From Acinetobacter lwoffii (GTDB taxonomy: Bacteria; Pseudomonadota; Gammaproteobacteria; Pseudomonadales; Moraxellaceae): a DNA stretch of 64,000 nucleotides. A model generated the notes under the pieces. The model searched no databases. It worked only from the letters and a program-made list of their open reading frames with translations, and was not told the origin of the DNA. The translations under genes and the position numbers were made by a program. The DNA lies in NCBI RefSeq assembly GCF_024129735.1, contig NZ_JAMXXK010000002.1, positions 1 through 64,000 on the forward strand, read 5' to 3'. Shown one piece after another: positions 56,943 through 64,000 of the stretch (its first letter is position 1; each line of letters starts with the position of its first letter).

Positions 56943-57876
56943 TCTTTTTGTAAAGTCAGTGCTTAGCAGTGCGCTTACCCTAAGCAGTCTGAGTATTTTT
57001 GCGGCAGCTTCTAGCGAGCATACGGGTCATAATGAACATCAGCATCATAGCGGATATCATGCCATGCAAAACATGGCTGATGACCACGCACAGCATACTG
57101 AAACAGCAAATGCCGTTTCTCATCAACCGCCACCAAAGTTATTGCATCAACAGCAGGCGCTGAACACACCACAAAATTCAGTCAGTTCTGCCAGCGAACA
57201 TGATCATCGTAAAGAACATGGCGCACAGATTTATAGCCAGATTATTCTGGACCAGAAATGGCAGCATAGTTCAGAGGGAAATGGAGCATTCAAGTCCAAG
57301 AACCAGGCCAGAGTCGGCACGGATGAAAATAAAATTTTCCTCAAGCTAGAAGCCGACAAACATGAATCCCGTCAGGCCGAATATGATGCCAAAGTGTTGT
57401 ATAGCCGAAATATTTCTGATTTCTGGGATGTGCAGACCGGGGTGCGCTATCGACAGGAAAATTTAGCCGAGCCTTCTATAAACCAGCAGAACGAGCGCTT
57501 CGATGCAGTATTTGGGCTACATGGCCTGGCTCCCTACTTTTTCGAAACGGATGCTCATGTCTATGTTGGTGAAGATGACTTTGTCGGATTAAAACTGAAA
57601 ACAGAGCGTGACCTGTTACTGACTCAGAAACTGATTATGCAACCCTTTGTCGAACTGGATGTCATCCTGAATGATCAGGCAGCTAATGCGAAAAAAACCG
57701 GCCTTAGTCATGCCACCTTGGGCCTGGAAACACGCTATGAACTGAGCAAAAAGCTCATGCCTTATTTGGAAGTGGGTTATGAATATAGTAAAGGCAACCA
57801 ACAGACAGCCTGGCAGCAAAGTTCTGATTCAGAAAAAGGCTGGATCTATGGTGCAGGTCTAAGAATGATGTTCTAA
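56929..57876 (+). CDS. copB: Copper resistance outer-membrane protein CopB
   Basis: 315 residues from the ATG at 56929 inside the end of copA (AAGGAGA upstream). N-terminal signal peptide, then a His/Met-rich segment (HTGHNEHQHHSGYHAMQNM, about 30-48), then a beta-barrel ending ...YGAGLRMMF. Matches the CopB/PcoB family, which works with CopA in periplasmic copper handling. Translation coupled to copA. Confidence 0.9.
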   Translation: MHITNLFVKSVLSSALTLSSLSIFAAASSEHTGHNEHQHHSGYHAMQNMADDHAQHTETANAVSHQPPPKLLHQQQALNTPQNSVSSASEHDHRKEHGAQIYSQIILDQKWQHSSEGNGAFKSKNQARVGTDENKIFLKLEADKHESRQAEYDAKVLYSRNISDFWDVQTGVRYRQENLAEPSINQQNERFDAVFGLHGLAPYFFETDAHVYVGEDDFVGLKLKTERDLLLTQKLIMQPFVELDVILNDQAANAKKTGLSHATLGLETRYELSKKLMPYLEVGYEYSKGNQQTAWQQSSDSEKGWIYGAGLRMMF

Positions 57877-57900
57877 ATTTTTGATACAGAAAATTATGCA

Positions 57901-57936
57901 GCTACGGGATGTGAAACGCCATTCATGTCCCGTAGC
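57901..57936. repeat. Inverted repeat after copB
   Basis: GCTACGGGA...TCCCGTAGC, 9-bp perfect arms with an 18-base loop, 24 bases after the copB stop. No T-run, so possibly a transcript-end structure rather than an intrinsic terminator. Confidence 0.5.
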
Positions 57937-58047
57937 GCTATGGCACTATACATTTGACTGAGAAAGATTTTTTAAGCCTATGAACTGTACATGCAATGCT
58001 TTTCTGTACTTTCCCGCTCATTAAGACACTTGTTATTTTGCGAAAAA

Positions 58048-58380
58048 CTAGTCTTCATCGCCTTGATTTCCACTGTTACTTTTAGCAACCAAAGTGCCTA
58101 ACATAATGATAAAGGTACTTACACCGCCAATTAACAGGCTCAGCAGCCCCATTTCCAGCATAAAATTACTATCACCAGTCTCAGGGGCACCCCATAGAAA
58201 TTGAAGACGATCGCCAAAAACAAAATTGATTGCACATACAATCAGAAAACCAATCAAGGTGGCAATCAGTAAAGTGACCACCAAGTTCTTCCACATTTTA
58301 CATCCGACGAACAGGATGATCATGGCCAGTCCAACCATGGTGATGATGGATATAAGTAACACACTGTTCCAGTAATCCAT
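58048..58380 (-). CDS. Small membrane protein, unknown
   Basis: 110 residues from the ATG at 58380 (a GTG three codons earlier is possible). Three hydrophobic segments (about 8-28, 36-55, 75-98) and a polar acidic tail (SNSGNQGDED). I do not recognise it. It converges on copB and has no neighbour on its strand. Confidence 0.6.
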   Translation of the reverse strand: MDYWNSVLLISIITMVGLAMIILFVGCKMWKNLVVTLLIATLIGFLIVCAINFVFGDRLQFLWGAPETGDSNFMLEMGLLSLLIGGVSTFIIMLGTLVAKSNSGNQGDED

Positions 58381-58925
58381 GAGACTCACTCGTATTTGGT
58401 TTTAAATTAAAATCAAGAAATTCTTATAGTTAATTTTTCCAATTGAATTTTAATATAGGTGGATTTTTATACACAAACAATGACGATAACTATCTTAAAA
58501 CTACAAATACTAATTTACCCAAAGTTATAAAATACACTGACTTAGTAAAATCTTGCTGGGTACTGAACGATTTTGATTAACATAAAGTAACACAAACACA
58601 ACGTGTATTTATTGTTTAGCTTGGTTAAAGCTTAAATACAACCGATAAAGCTCAAGTAAACAGCTTGAAATTCTTTAAAAAACAAGAATGGAGCCACTTT
58701 TATAAGAAAAATAAATAATAAATATAAAAAACTTGAATATTTTCTGATTTAGGCTATGCTGTCTTTAACTAGAAAAAAGCGTTGTTTAGTTAAGCTTCTT
58801 TAAGTGCCGCAGTATTATTTATAATCCTCCGTTTTTTCAGATCTTTATTTCAATTCTTGTTGTTTTTCCAAGTTATCCATAGTCATTTGCATGACTAAAA
58901 TTATTAAAATTTAACAGGTTATATT
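58381..58925. other. Spacer with the cold-shock promoter and leader
   Basis: 545 bases, very AT-rich. The last 160 form the csp 5' leader from a promoter at 58733-58760. A small hairpin AGTCA-TTTGCA-TGACT lies about 40 bases before the csp start. The rest shows nothing assignable. Confidence 0.5.
58733..58760 (+). promoter_or_regulatory. Predicted csp promoter
   Basis: TTGAAT (58733-58738), 16-base spacer, TATGCT (58755-58760); implied leader of about 160 nt, as in E. coli cspA. Confidence 0.5.
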
Positions 58926-59135
58926 ATGTCTACTACAGTTACCGGTACAGTAAAATGGTTTAACGAAACTAAAGGTTTTGGTTTTATTCAACAAGAATCA
59001 GGTCCTGACGTTTTTGCTCATTTCAAAGAAATCAGCAGTTCTGGTTTCAAAACTTTGTTTGAAGGTCAACGCGTTTCTTTTAGCGTGGTTGATGGTCAAA
59101 AAGGTCCAAATGCGATCAATATCGTTGCGCTATAA
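58926..59135 (+). CDS. Cold-shock protein, CspA family
   Basis: 69 residues, the standard length. A single cold-shock domain binding single-stranded nucleic acid: [15 protein letters not shown] (RNP1 KGFGFI) and VFAHF (RNP2). Long leader and own terminator. Cold induction is not proven by sequence; Csp paralogues can be constitutive. Confidence 0.95.
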   Translation: MSTTVTGTVKWFNETKGFGFIQQESGPDVFAHFKEISSSGFKTLFEGQRVSFSVVDGQKGPNAINIVAL

Positions 59136-59152
59136 TTTAGCCCAGCAATAAG

Positions 59153-59177
59153 AAAAAGCACCTTCAGGTGCTTTTTT
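59153..59177 (+). terminator. Intrinsic terminator after csp
   Basis: AAAAAGCACC-TTCA-GGTGCTTTTT then more T. Confidence 0.8.
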
Positions 59178-59305
59178 TAGCACTGAAGATTCATAATTTT
59201 GGTGAAAGGTTTTCTGATTGTCTGTTTAGCTCATCAAAAGTGAATTTTTAAGAATCATGTTTCTGAATCACTGCTGCTCAGTTAGACTTTATAAAAGATA
59301 AAAAT

Positions 59306-59331
59306 GAAAAACCCCTAGCATCCTGCCAGGG
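59306..59331 (-). terminator. Intrinsic terminator of the RsmY-like RNA
   Basis: CCCCT-GGCAGGATGCT-AGGGG followed by T5 on the minus strand; the loop carries AGGA. Confidence 0.75.
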
Positions 59332-59428
59332 GCTTTCCGTATGGGTTCGCTTGGTATAACTCCTGTCGTACCTTACTTTCCTTGTATTTATCTATTGTTA
59401 TTCTTGTGTGGAACCTCCTGTTCCTGTT
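59306..59428 (-). ncRNA. RsmY/CsrB-type CsrA-sequestering small RNA (candidate)
   Basis: About 123 nt on the minus strand from a start near 59428 (-10 box TATGAT at 59440-59435) to a rho-independent terminator. It carries six GGA motifs. Three lie in hairpin loops: GGAAC-AGGAG-GTTCC at 59424-59410, GGTA...ACAGGAG...TACC, and the CAGGATG loop of the terminator stem CCCCT/AGGGG; AAGGAAAG and CGGAAAG are unpaired. This is the layout of the RsmY/RsmZ/CsrB RNAs that titrate CsrA/RsmA. A perfect GacA box stands at the right distance upstream. No reading frame is apparent. Confidence 0.75.
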
Positions 59429-59483
59429 AAAGCTATCATAGGAAATTTCCACTATTCAAAACAGCCGCAAAGTGCTGGAATTG

Positions 59484-59501
59484 ATGTAAGCCAATGCTTA
59501 C
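59484..59501. promoter_or_regulatory. GacA upstream activating sequence
   Basis: TGTAAGCCAATGCTTACA is a perfect match to the TGTAAG-N6-CTTACA palindrome bound by GacA upstream of rsmX, rsmY and rsmZ in pseudomonads. Its centre is about 65 bases upstream of the predicted start of the minus-strand RNA. Confidence 0.8.
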
Positions 59502-59553
59502 AAGAATAGACAGAGATAATAAATTTCAAATGTTTAGCAAATTGAACATCTAC

Positions 59554-59580
59554 AAAAAAAGGAAGCTCAAGCTTCCTTTT
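59554..59580 (-). terminator. Intrinsic terminator after pyrE
   Basis: AAAGGAAGCTTGAGCTTCCTTT, followed by T7 on the minus strand. Confidence 0.75.
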
Positions 59581-59596
59581 CTATGCCAATCCAGGC

Positions 59597-60247
59597 TTAG
59601 ATCCCATATTTAACACGGTAATCTTCCATTTTCGCCAAAGCTTCTAGGTCGCCTTTCGCTTCCAGATAGTCCATTAAATCTTTCATGGTAACTAAGGCAT
59701 GTACAGGAATCTCAAGCTCTTGCTGCACTTCCTGAATCGCAGATAAATCACCCTGACCTTTTTCCTGACGATCAAGCGCCACGAGTACACCGGCAATTTG
59801 GGCACCGGCATTTTTCAGGATGGTGACGACTTCACGAATCGCCGTTCCTGCGGTAATTACGTCATCAATGATCCAGACTTTTTTACCTTCTACAGAAGCA
59901 CCCACCAATACGCCACCCTCACCATGGTCTTTGGCTTCTTTGCGATTAAAACCCCACGGCACACTTACCCCATGATTTTGTGACAAAGCCACAGCAGTTG
60001 CTGCCACAAAGGGAATGCCTTTATAGGCAGGGCCGAAGATCACTTCAACATGGTCACATTCAGTCAGTTTTGCAGCATAGCCAGAAGCCAGCAGTGTCAA
60101 GGCTTCACCATCATTCAACAGACCCGCATTAAAAAAATAGGGACTCACACGTCCCGATTTTAAAGTAAACTCACCAAATTTAAGCACACCGCGTGATAAT
60201 GCGAGTTCGATAAAAGCTTGCGGGTTAAACTGAGCTGGCGTTGACAT
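59597..60247 (-). CDS. pyrE: Orotate phosphoribosyltransferase
   Basis: 216 residues (E. coli 213). Makes OMP from orotate and PRPP in pyrimidine synthesis. Seen: [37 protein letters not shown] and the PRPP loop [18 protein letters not shown]. Divergent from xth; the intergenic gap is only 34-40 bases. Flanked by two Rsm-type RNA candidates. Confidence 0.96.
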   Translation of the reverse strand: MSTPAQFNPQAFIELALSRGVLKFGEFTLKSGRVSPYFFNAGLLNDGEALTLLASGYAAKLTECDHVEVIFGPAYKGIPFVAATAVALSQNHGVSVPWGFNRKEAKDHGEGGVLVGASVEGKKVWIIDDVITAGTAIREVVTILKNAGAQIAGVLVALDRQEKGQGDLSAIQEVQQELEIPVHALVTMKDLMDYLEAKGDLEALAKMEDYRVKYGI

Positions 60248-60287
60248 GAGGTGCTCCTAAATCCATTAATTAAGGTAAGACTTGCGC

Positions 60288-61106
60288 ATGATACCAAAGA
60301 GTAGCTATCCAGGTGATCAAAAAATTCTTCGCGTCGTTTCAATTAATGTCAACGGCTTACGTTCATCTGTCACCAAAGGCCTATTGGAATGGATGGAACA
60401 GTCGGATGCCGACGTGATTTGCATGCAGGAAAGCCGGATCACGCATGCGCAGTGGACCGATAAATTCAAGCCTGAAGGCTGGTACACGCACCTGTTTCCT
60501 GCCGAGCGTCCGGGTTATGCCGGTACTGCCATTTATAGCCGTCTGCCTTTTGTGTCTTTAACCGATGGCCTGGGTTTTGAACTGGCCGATTCACAAGGCC
60601 GTTTTATTGCTGCTGAATTTGACTTGGGTCTAGAACAAACTGTACAGATCTGTTCCCTGTATCTGCCTTCCGGTTCATCGGGTGATGAAGCGCAAGCACG
60701 TAAAGATCACTTTCTGGAAGAATACGCAAAAATTCTGAAACAGTGGCGCGATGAAAATAAATCGGTAATTGTCTGCGGTGACTATAATATCGTGCATAAA
60801 CGTATTGATATTAAAAACTGGTCGGGTAACCAGAAAGCCTCGGGTTGCTTACCGCATGAACGTGCATGGTTAGATCATATCTACGATGAACTCGGTTATG
60901 TTGATACTTTCCGTGAAGTGCGTAAAGAAGCCGAGTTATATTCCTGGTGGTCAAACCGTGGACAGGCGCGTGCTAAGAATGTTGGTTGGCGGATTGATTA
61001 TCATGCTTGTTCTCCGGACTGGAAAGAGCGCACCGTTAATGCTTGGGTCTATAAAGAACGATGGTTTAGCGACCACGCCCCCGTGATCATCGACTATAAA
61101 TTATAA
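60288..61106 (+). CDS. xthA: Exodeoxyribonuclease III
   Basis: 272 residues from the ATG at 60288; a TTG two codons earlier (60282) has the better-spaced AAGGT, so the start is ambiguous. Exonuclease-endonuclease-phosphatase family AP endonuclease for base-excision repair: SINVNGLRSSVTKGLLEWM, DVICMQESR (metal-ligand Glu), YLPSGSSGDE, CGDYNIVHKRIDIKN, WRIDYHACS and WFSDHAPVIIDY (catalytic His). Confidence 0.93.
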   Translation: MIPKSSYPGDQKILRVVSINVNGLRSSVTKGLLEWMEQSDADVICMQESRITHAQWTDKFKPEGWYTHLFPAERPGYAGTAIYSRLPFVSLTDGLGFELADSQGRFIAAEFDLGLEQTVQICSLYLPSGSSGDEAQARKDHFLEEYAKILKQWRDENKSVIVCGDYNIVHKRIDIKNWSGNQKASGCLPHERAWLDHIYDELGYVDTFREVRKEAELYSWWSNRGQARAKNVGWRIDYHACSPDWKERTVNAWVYKERWFSDHAPVIIDYKL

Positions 61107-61116
61107 TCTTCTCTAT

Positions 61117-61148
61117 TTAATTGAGTGAACAGCTGTTCACTCAATTAA
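61117..61148. repeat. 32-bp perfect palindrome
   Basis: Uninterrupted palindrome with core GTGAACAG-CTGTTCAC, 11 bases after the xth stop codon. No T-run on the plus strand. It could be a weak terminator for xth or a dimer-binding site (TGAACA...TGTTCA resembles TetR-type operators) upstream of the RNA. Confidence 0.6.
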
Positions 61149-61157
61149 GGCTTATCT

Positions 61158-61163
61158 CTTACA
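61158..61163 (+). promoter_or_regulatory. Half GacA site upstream of the second RNA
   Basis: CTTACA about 57 bases before the predicted start; the left half is degenerate (ATTAAG at 61144-61149, spacing 8 instead of 6). The distance matches that of the perfect box at the other RNA. Confidence 0.35.
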
Positions 61164-61219
61164 TGACATGACGTATTTTTTGGGTTTATCTCAATGTAAT
61201 AACATAGCATTATAGCGCT

Positions 61220-61370
61220 ACGGCACAAGGACATGTCAGGACGACAACATAAGGACAGGACGCCGTAGGACGAAAATAAAACAGACTATAGATTTAGCTT
61301 GTTTTGCATGGATGTGACATTGGACGTTGGATTGAGACCCGCATGATCAGGATGATTAAATGCGGGTTTT
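61220..61370 (+). ncRNA. RsmZ/CsrB-type small RNA (second candidate)
   Basis: About 150 nt from a -10 like CATTAT/TTATAG (61208-61215) to a terminator with stem ACCCGCAT/ATGCGGGT (61337-61367). Nine GGA motifs (61229, 61239, 61253, 61258, 61268, 61310, 61322, 61329, 61350), five of them within 42 nt and four preceded by AA or CA. CTACGGC (61218-61224) pairs with GCCGTAG (61262-61268), closing a domain with four of the sites. The terminator loop contains ATC-AGGAT-GAT, presenting AGGA. No reading frame is supported. Resembles RsmZ. Confidence 0.65.
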
Positions 61371-61372
61371 CT
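61337..61372 (+). terminator. Intrinsic terminator of the RsmZ-like RNA
   Basis: 8-bp stem ACCCGCAT/ATGCGGGT with T4 and a T-rich tail. Confidence 0.65.
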
Positions 61373-61570
61373 ATTTCTATTATCCCCAAATTTCTATTTT
61401 TCTTATTATTTAGATTGTTCTTTTTCTTAGTGCTCATGTTAAAGCTGCTTGATGTCATTTTGATGACATGACTTTTCTGCTATTTAAAATTTTTTCCTTT
61501 TTTTCATTTGCTTTTGCATGGTCTGCTGCTGCCAATTTGGTTAAGCTAGTTCATGATTTAAATTTTTTAG

Positions 61571-61930
61571 ATGGCAGCTATGTTAAAAATTTACGGAATT
61601 AAAAATTGTAGTTCGATGAAGAAAGCCTTTGATCTGCTGACTGAGCAAGGTCTTAGTTATGAATTTCATGATTATAAAAAACAGGGCATCGATGCTGAAA
61701 CCGTCAAAACCTGGCTGGATGCCTTGGGGCAGGATGTGGTTCTGAATAAAAAAGGGACTACCTGGCGTAAACTCAGTGAAGAAGAGCAACAGACCGCCCT
61801 GTCGAGTGAAGATGCATTAATTAATGTATTAACTACCCATACCAGTTTAATCAAACGTCCAATCTTGGCAACCTCCACAGGATTTATTGCCGGTTTTGAT
61901 GAAACAGCTTATCGTGGCTTGAATCACTAA
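61571..61930 (+). CDS. Spx/ArsC-like thioredoxin-fold protein (YffB type)
   Basis: 119 residues; the ATG at 61580 (MLKIYGIKNC) is an equally good start. Arsenate-reductase-related fold: YGIKNCSSMKKAFDLL with one active-site Cys (no CxxC), YEFHDYKKQGID, a Thr-Trp-Arg segment, and LIKRPILATSTGFIAGFDE. Not an arsenate reductase by context, since no ars genes are near; YffB-type proteins have unknown roles. Confidence 0.8.
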   Translation: MAAMLKIYGIKNCSSMKKAFDLLTEQGLSYEFHDYKKQGIDAETVKTWLDALGQDVVLNKKGTTWRKLSEEEQQTALSSEDALINVLTTHTSLIKRPILATSTGFIAGFDETAYRGLNH

Positions 61931-61953
61931 TCTCTTGCTCTAAATGGTATTCA

Positions 61954-61985
61954 TAAAAAAAGCCTGACATTGGTCAGGCTTTTGT
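61954..61985. terminator. Bidirectional intrinsic terminator
   Basis: AAAAGCCTGAC-ATTG-GTCAGGCTTTT between convergent genes. Confidence 0.8.
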
Positions 61986-62003
61986 ATATCTACTTAAAAT
62001 AAA

Positions 62004-62441
62004 TTAGTTGGCGCGAATCCAGGTCTGGTTACGACCCAATGCCGCTACGCCGATAAAACCACGTAGCTCAAGTTTCTTGCCGCCGTCTGCCAGCTGGCCT
62101 TTCAACTTATAGGTTTTACCAGATTGCGGATCTAGGATCGAACCGCTGTCATAACTCGTACCACCAGCATTTTTCAAACCTTTAACAATGGTCAAGCCTT
62201 TCAGAGATTTGTTGTGATATGGACCTTCACATTTTTTGCAGGCATTTTCTTCACCTGGAGTTAACACAGACTGAATACTAGCTGACAAAGTGCCGTTCTT
62301 TTGTTCAGTGAATTTAACAATGGCCTTAGGCTGCTTGGTTTTATCATCAATGGTTTTCCATACCGTGCCATTTAAAGGATCCGCGGCATTAGCCAGTGCA
62401 GATAAGCCTAGTAGTCCTAACGTAAGCGCTATTTTTTTCAT
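62004..62441 (-). CDS. DUF2147 exported protein
   Basis: 145 residues. Signal peptide (MKKIALTLGLLGLSALANA), then the DUF2147 pattern: PLNGTVWKTIDDKTKQPKAI, EQKNGTLSASI, CKKC, LDPQSGKTYKLKGQL, LELRGFIG and GRNQTWIR at the C-terminus. Periplasmic or exported; function unknown. Confidence 0.85.
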   Translation of the reverse strand: MKKIALTLGLLGLSALANAADPLNGTVWKTIDDKTKQPKAIVKFTEQKNGTLSASIQSVLTPGEENACKKCEGPYHNKSLKGLTIVKGLKNAGGTSYDSGSILDPQSGKTYKLKGQLADGGKKLELRGFIGVAALGRNQTWIRAN

Positions 62442-62597
62442 TTTTCTTCATTTCCTTAGTCTGAAAATAGACCCATGTAGTATTAAAAAGTTACAACAAT
62501 TTTTCAATTTTTAGGTGTGACTATTTAGTGTAACCTTGTAAATATGGTTGGTAAATAATCTACACGATCAATAAAAGCACAAAAAGATGGAAGGAAG

Positions 62598-63509
62598 ATG
62601 AAGATAAGCCCGCTAACGAAACAATTAATTACAGAAAGCTTTTTAAAAACGGCCATTCGTGCCCCGAGCAGATTCAGTCTTCCACCGAGTTCAATGCGCA
62701 TTGCTCTGGAACAGATGTGCAAACTTTTCCCTCAGGATAAAACGGTACAGATTCGCTCGCTTCGATTGGCCGGACTGCGCGCGGAAGAAATTAAGCCGCA
62801 GCAGGAATCGACCCAGCTGATTTTTCATATTCATGGCGGCGCATTTTACTTAGGTTCTTTAAATACCCATCGTGCCTTTATGACTCAAATTGCGGCTCGA
62901 ACCCAGATGCAGGTGCTGCATGTCGATTATCCGCTATCACCCGAATCTGCCTATCCAGAAGCGTTGGAAGCCTTGTTTGATGTCTATAATCTGCTACTGG
63001 ATCAAGGTGTTCAGGCCAAAGATATTATTCTGTCCGGCGATTCTTGCGGTGCCAATCTGGCCTTGGCGCTGGCACTCAAAATACAGCAGGAAAGTCTGCC
63101 ACAGGTCAGCGGTCTGATTCTGCTGTCTCCACTGCTGGATTTAACGTTGACCAGTGAATCTTTACGTTATAACCAGAAGCATGATGCCCTGCTGTCTCTG
63201 GAAACGGTTCAAACCGGGATTGAATATTATGTGCCGCGTTCGATTGATCGTGGTGATCCGGAAGTTTCTCCTTTTTTTGCCGATTTAGCCGGCTTGCCAC
63301 CGATTCATATTCAGGTAGGTTCCAAGGAAATTCTGCTGGATGATGCTAGTCGTTTTAAAGAAAAAGCGGAACAGGCGGGTGTCGAGGTCGAATTTAAACT
63401 CTATACCGGCATGTGGCACAACTTCCAGATGTTCAGTGCCTGGTTCGATGAAGCCAAACAGGCGCTGACCGATCTTGCAGAATTTGCCCATCGTCTGGAC
63501 CGAGATTAA
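62598..63509 (+). CDS. Alpha/beta-hydrolase esterase, HSL/GDXG family
   Basis: 303 residues. Oxyanion motif FHIHGGAFYLGS (about 77-88), nucleophile elbow LSGDSCGANLALAL (Ser about 152), and the acid-base pair in LLDDASRF and MWHNFQM near the end. Family IV esterases act on short- to medium-chain esters. No signal peptide. Single gene. Confidence 0.85.
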   Translation: MKISPLTKQLITESFLKTAIRAPSRFSLPPSSMRIALEQMCKLFPQDKTVQIRSLRLAGLRAEEIKPQQESTQLIFHIHGGAFYLGSLNTHRAFMTQIAARTQMQVLHVDYPLSPESAYPEALEALFDVYNLLLDQGVQAKDIILSGDSCGANLALALALKIQQESLPQVSGLILLSPLLDLTLTSESLRYNQKHDALLSLETVQTGIEYYVPRSIDRGDPEVSPFFADLAGLPPIHIQVGSKEILLDDASRFKEKAEQAGVEVEFKLYTGMWHNFQMFSAWFDEAKQALTDLAEFAHRLDRD

Positions 63510-63525
63510 GCATGATTTAGCATAT

Positions 63526-63554
63526 AAAAAAGGTCAGCCGTAGCTGACCCTTTG
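63526..63554. terminator. Intrinsic terminator between esterase and azoR
   Basis: AAAGGTCAGC-CGTA-GCTGACCCTTT between convergent genes. Confidence 0.7.
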
Positions 63555-63571
63555 AAAAAAGGTTTTAGGTT

Positions 63572-64000
63572 TTAAATGGCCTGAACTTGCTGCAATGCAG
63601 TTTGCAATGCTTGGGCTTTAACCGCTTCGCCCATGTTCACTCCTTCAGCACGAATCACTTCGATATCATTCACACCGGTAAAGTTAAACACGGTTTTCAG
63701 GAAAGCCTCCTGAAAATCAGCCGGGCTTTGCTCGCCATAGACACCACCACGGCTGCTGGCAATATACACTTTCTTATTGCCCGCCAAACCCACAGGACCT
63801 TGTTCGGTATATTTAAAAGTACGTCCCGCGACACAGATCCGGTCAATCCAGGCTTTTAGGGTTGATGGCAAACCGAAGTTATACATCGCTGCACCAATCA
63901 CCACGACATCAGCCTGTAAATATTGATCTAAAATTTCCTCGCCCAATGCCGTTTGTTCTGCATTCTGGCCCATTAAAATTTCGGCGGTAAGATGAGGAAT
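63572..64000 (-). CDS. azoR: FMN-dependent NADH-azoreductase, 5'-truncated by the window edge
   Basis: 143 codons visible; the N-terminal part lies past base 64000 (AzoR is about 200 aa). Flavodoxin-like FMN quinone/azo reductase: QADVVVIGAAMYNFGLPSTLKAW..., AGRTFKYTEQGPVGL and SSRGGVYGEQ match AzoR (AcpD). Reduces quinones and azo dyes with NADH. An internal ATG at 63973 is not the true start, since the frame stays open to the edge. Confidence 0.88.
   Translation of the reverse strand: MPHLTAEILMGQNAEQTALGEEILDQYLQADVVVIGAAMYNFGLPSTLKAWIDRICVAGRTFKYTEQGPVGLAGNKKVYIASSRGGVYGEQSPADFQEAFLKTVFNFTGVNDIEVIRAEGVNMGEAVKAQALQTALQQVQAI

Larger units (their letters stand above)
61107..61570. other. 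Spacer after xth holding the second Rsm-like RNA
   Basis: 464 bases: a 32-bp perfect palindrome (61117-61148), a CTTACA half-site (61158-61163), the RNA candidate (about 61220-61370) and about 190 AT-rich bases before the next gene. No protein gene. Confidence 0.6.

Noticed and set aside
59281-59460. Chance AT-rich filler as explanation for the minus-strand RNA
   Set aside because: Six GGA motifs in hairpin loops, terminator and a perfect 18-bp GacA palindrome at the proper spacing are together too specific.

Overview
The window is chromosomal DNA of a gammaproteobacterium of the Acinetobacter type (Moraxellaceae). The evidence is an Omp33-36-type porin with two further paralogues, a CrbS/CrbR-ActP-Acs acetate module, a DUF721/DciA gene beside lpxC, the murG-murC-ddl-ftsQ-ftsA-ftsZ-lpxC block, and moderate to low G+C with very AT-rich spacers. 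I see no rRNA, tRNA, insertion sequence, prophage or CRISPR array. Nearly all of it looks like core genome; the copper block (54.7-57.9 kb) is the most accessory-like part. The species cannot be fixed from the sequence alone.

Layout. 0-1.2 kb: no protein gene, but two convergent small-RNA candidates. 1.2-7.4 kb: porin, BCCT betaine/choline transporter, channel-like membrane protein, acetate permease actP with its DUF485 partner. 7.5-20.1 kb: the SLC5-domain hybrid kinase CrbS, an unknown protein, the response regulator CrbR, sulfone-sulfur genes (FMN reductase, sfnG, sfnB-like) around a photolyase, then acs. 20.3-26.9 kb: DUF805 protein, mscS, rsmE, waaA, an ArsR regulator with an Old Yellow Enzyme, and prfB with its programmed +1 frameshift. 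27.4-29.2 kb: two tandem porin paralogues. 29.2-37 kb: recJ, pdxH, glmM, guaB, a YkgJ-like cysteine protein, an ODP-type metallo-beta-lactamase-fold protein, and a GDT1/UPF0016 exporter preceded by a yybP-ykoY-type manganese riboswitch. 37-42 kb: pyruvate dehydrogenase aceE-aceF. 42-51.6 kb: M23 peptidase, dciA and the cell-division/murein block. 52-58.4 kb: MFS permease, gshB, DUF3565, copper genes (CopL-like, copA, copB) and a small membrane protein. 58.9-64 kb: cold-shock protein, pyrE, xth, a Spx/ArsC-like protein, a DUF2147 protein, an esterase and a truncated azoR.

Main discovery. The two gene-poor gaps flanking pyrE-xth each appear to encode a CsrB/RsmY/RsmZ-type regulatory RNA. The first (minus strand, about 59306-59428) has six GGA motifs, three of them in hairpin loops, and an intrinsic terminator. 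A perfect 18-bp match to the GacA upstream activating sequence (TGTAAG-N6-CTTACA) lies about 65 bp upstream of the predicted start. The second (plus strand, about 61220-61370) has nine GGA motifs, a closing stem, a terminator whose loop carries AGGA, and a half GacA site at the same distance. Together they look like the RNA arm of a Gac/Rsm (CsrA-titrating) pathway.

Working together. Acetate uptake (ActP/YjcH), acetate activation (Acs) and the CrbS/CrbR two-component system that controls such genes in other bacteria lie within 15 kb. The sulfone genes form a sulfur-scavenging set around the photolyase. CopL-like, CopA and CopB form one copper-detoxification operon with overlapping genes. The division/murein genes run head to tail on the minus strand.
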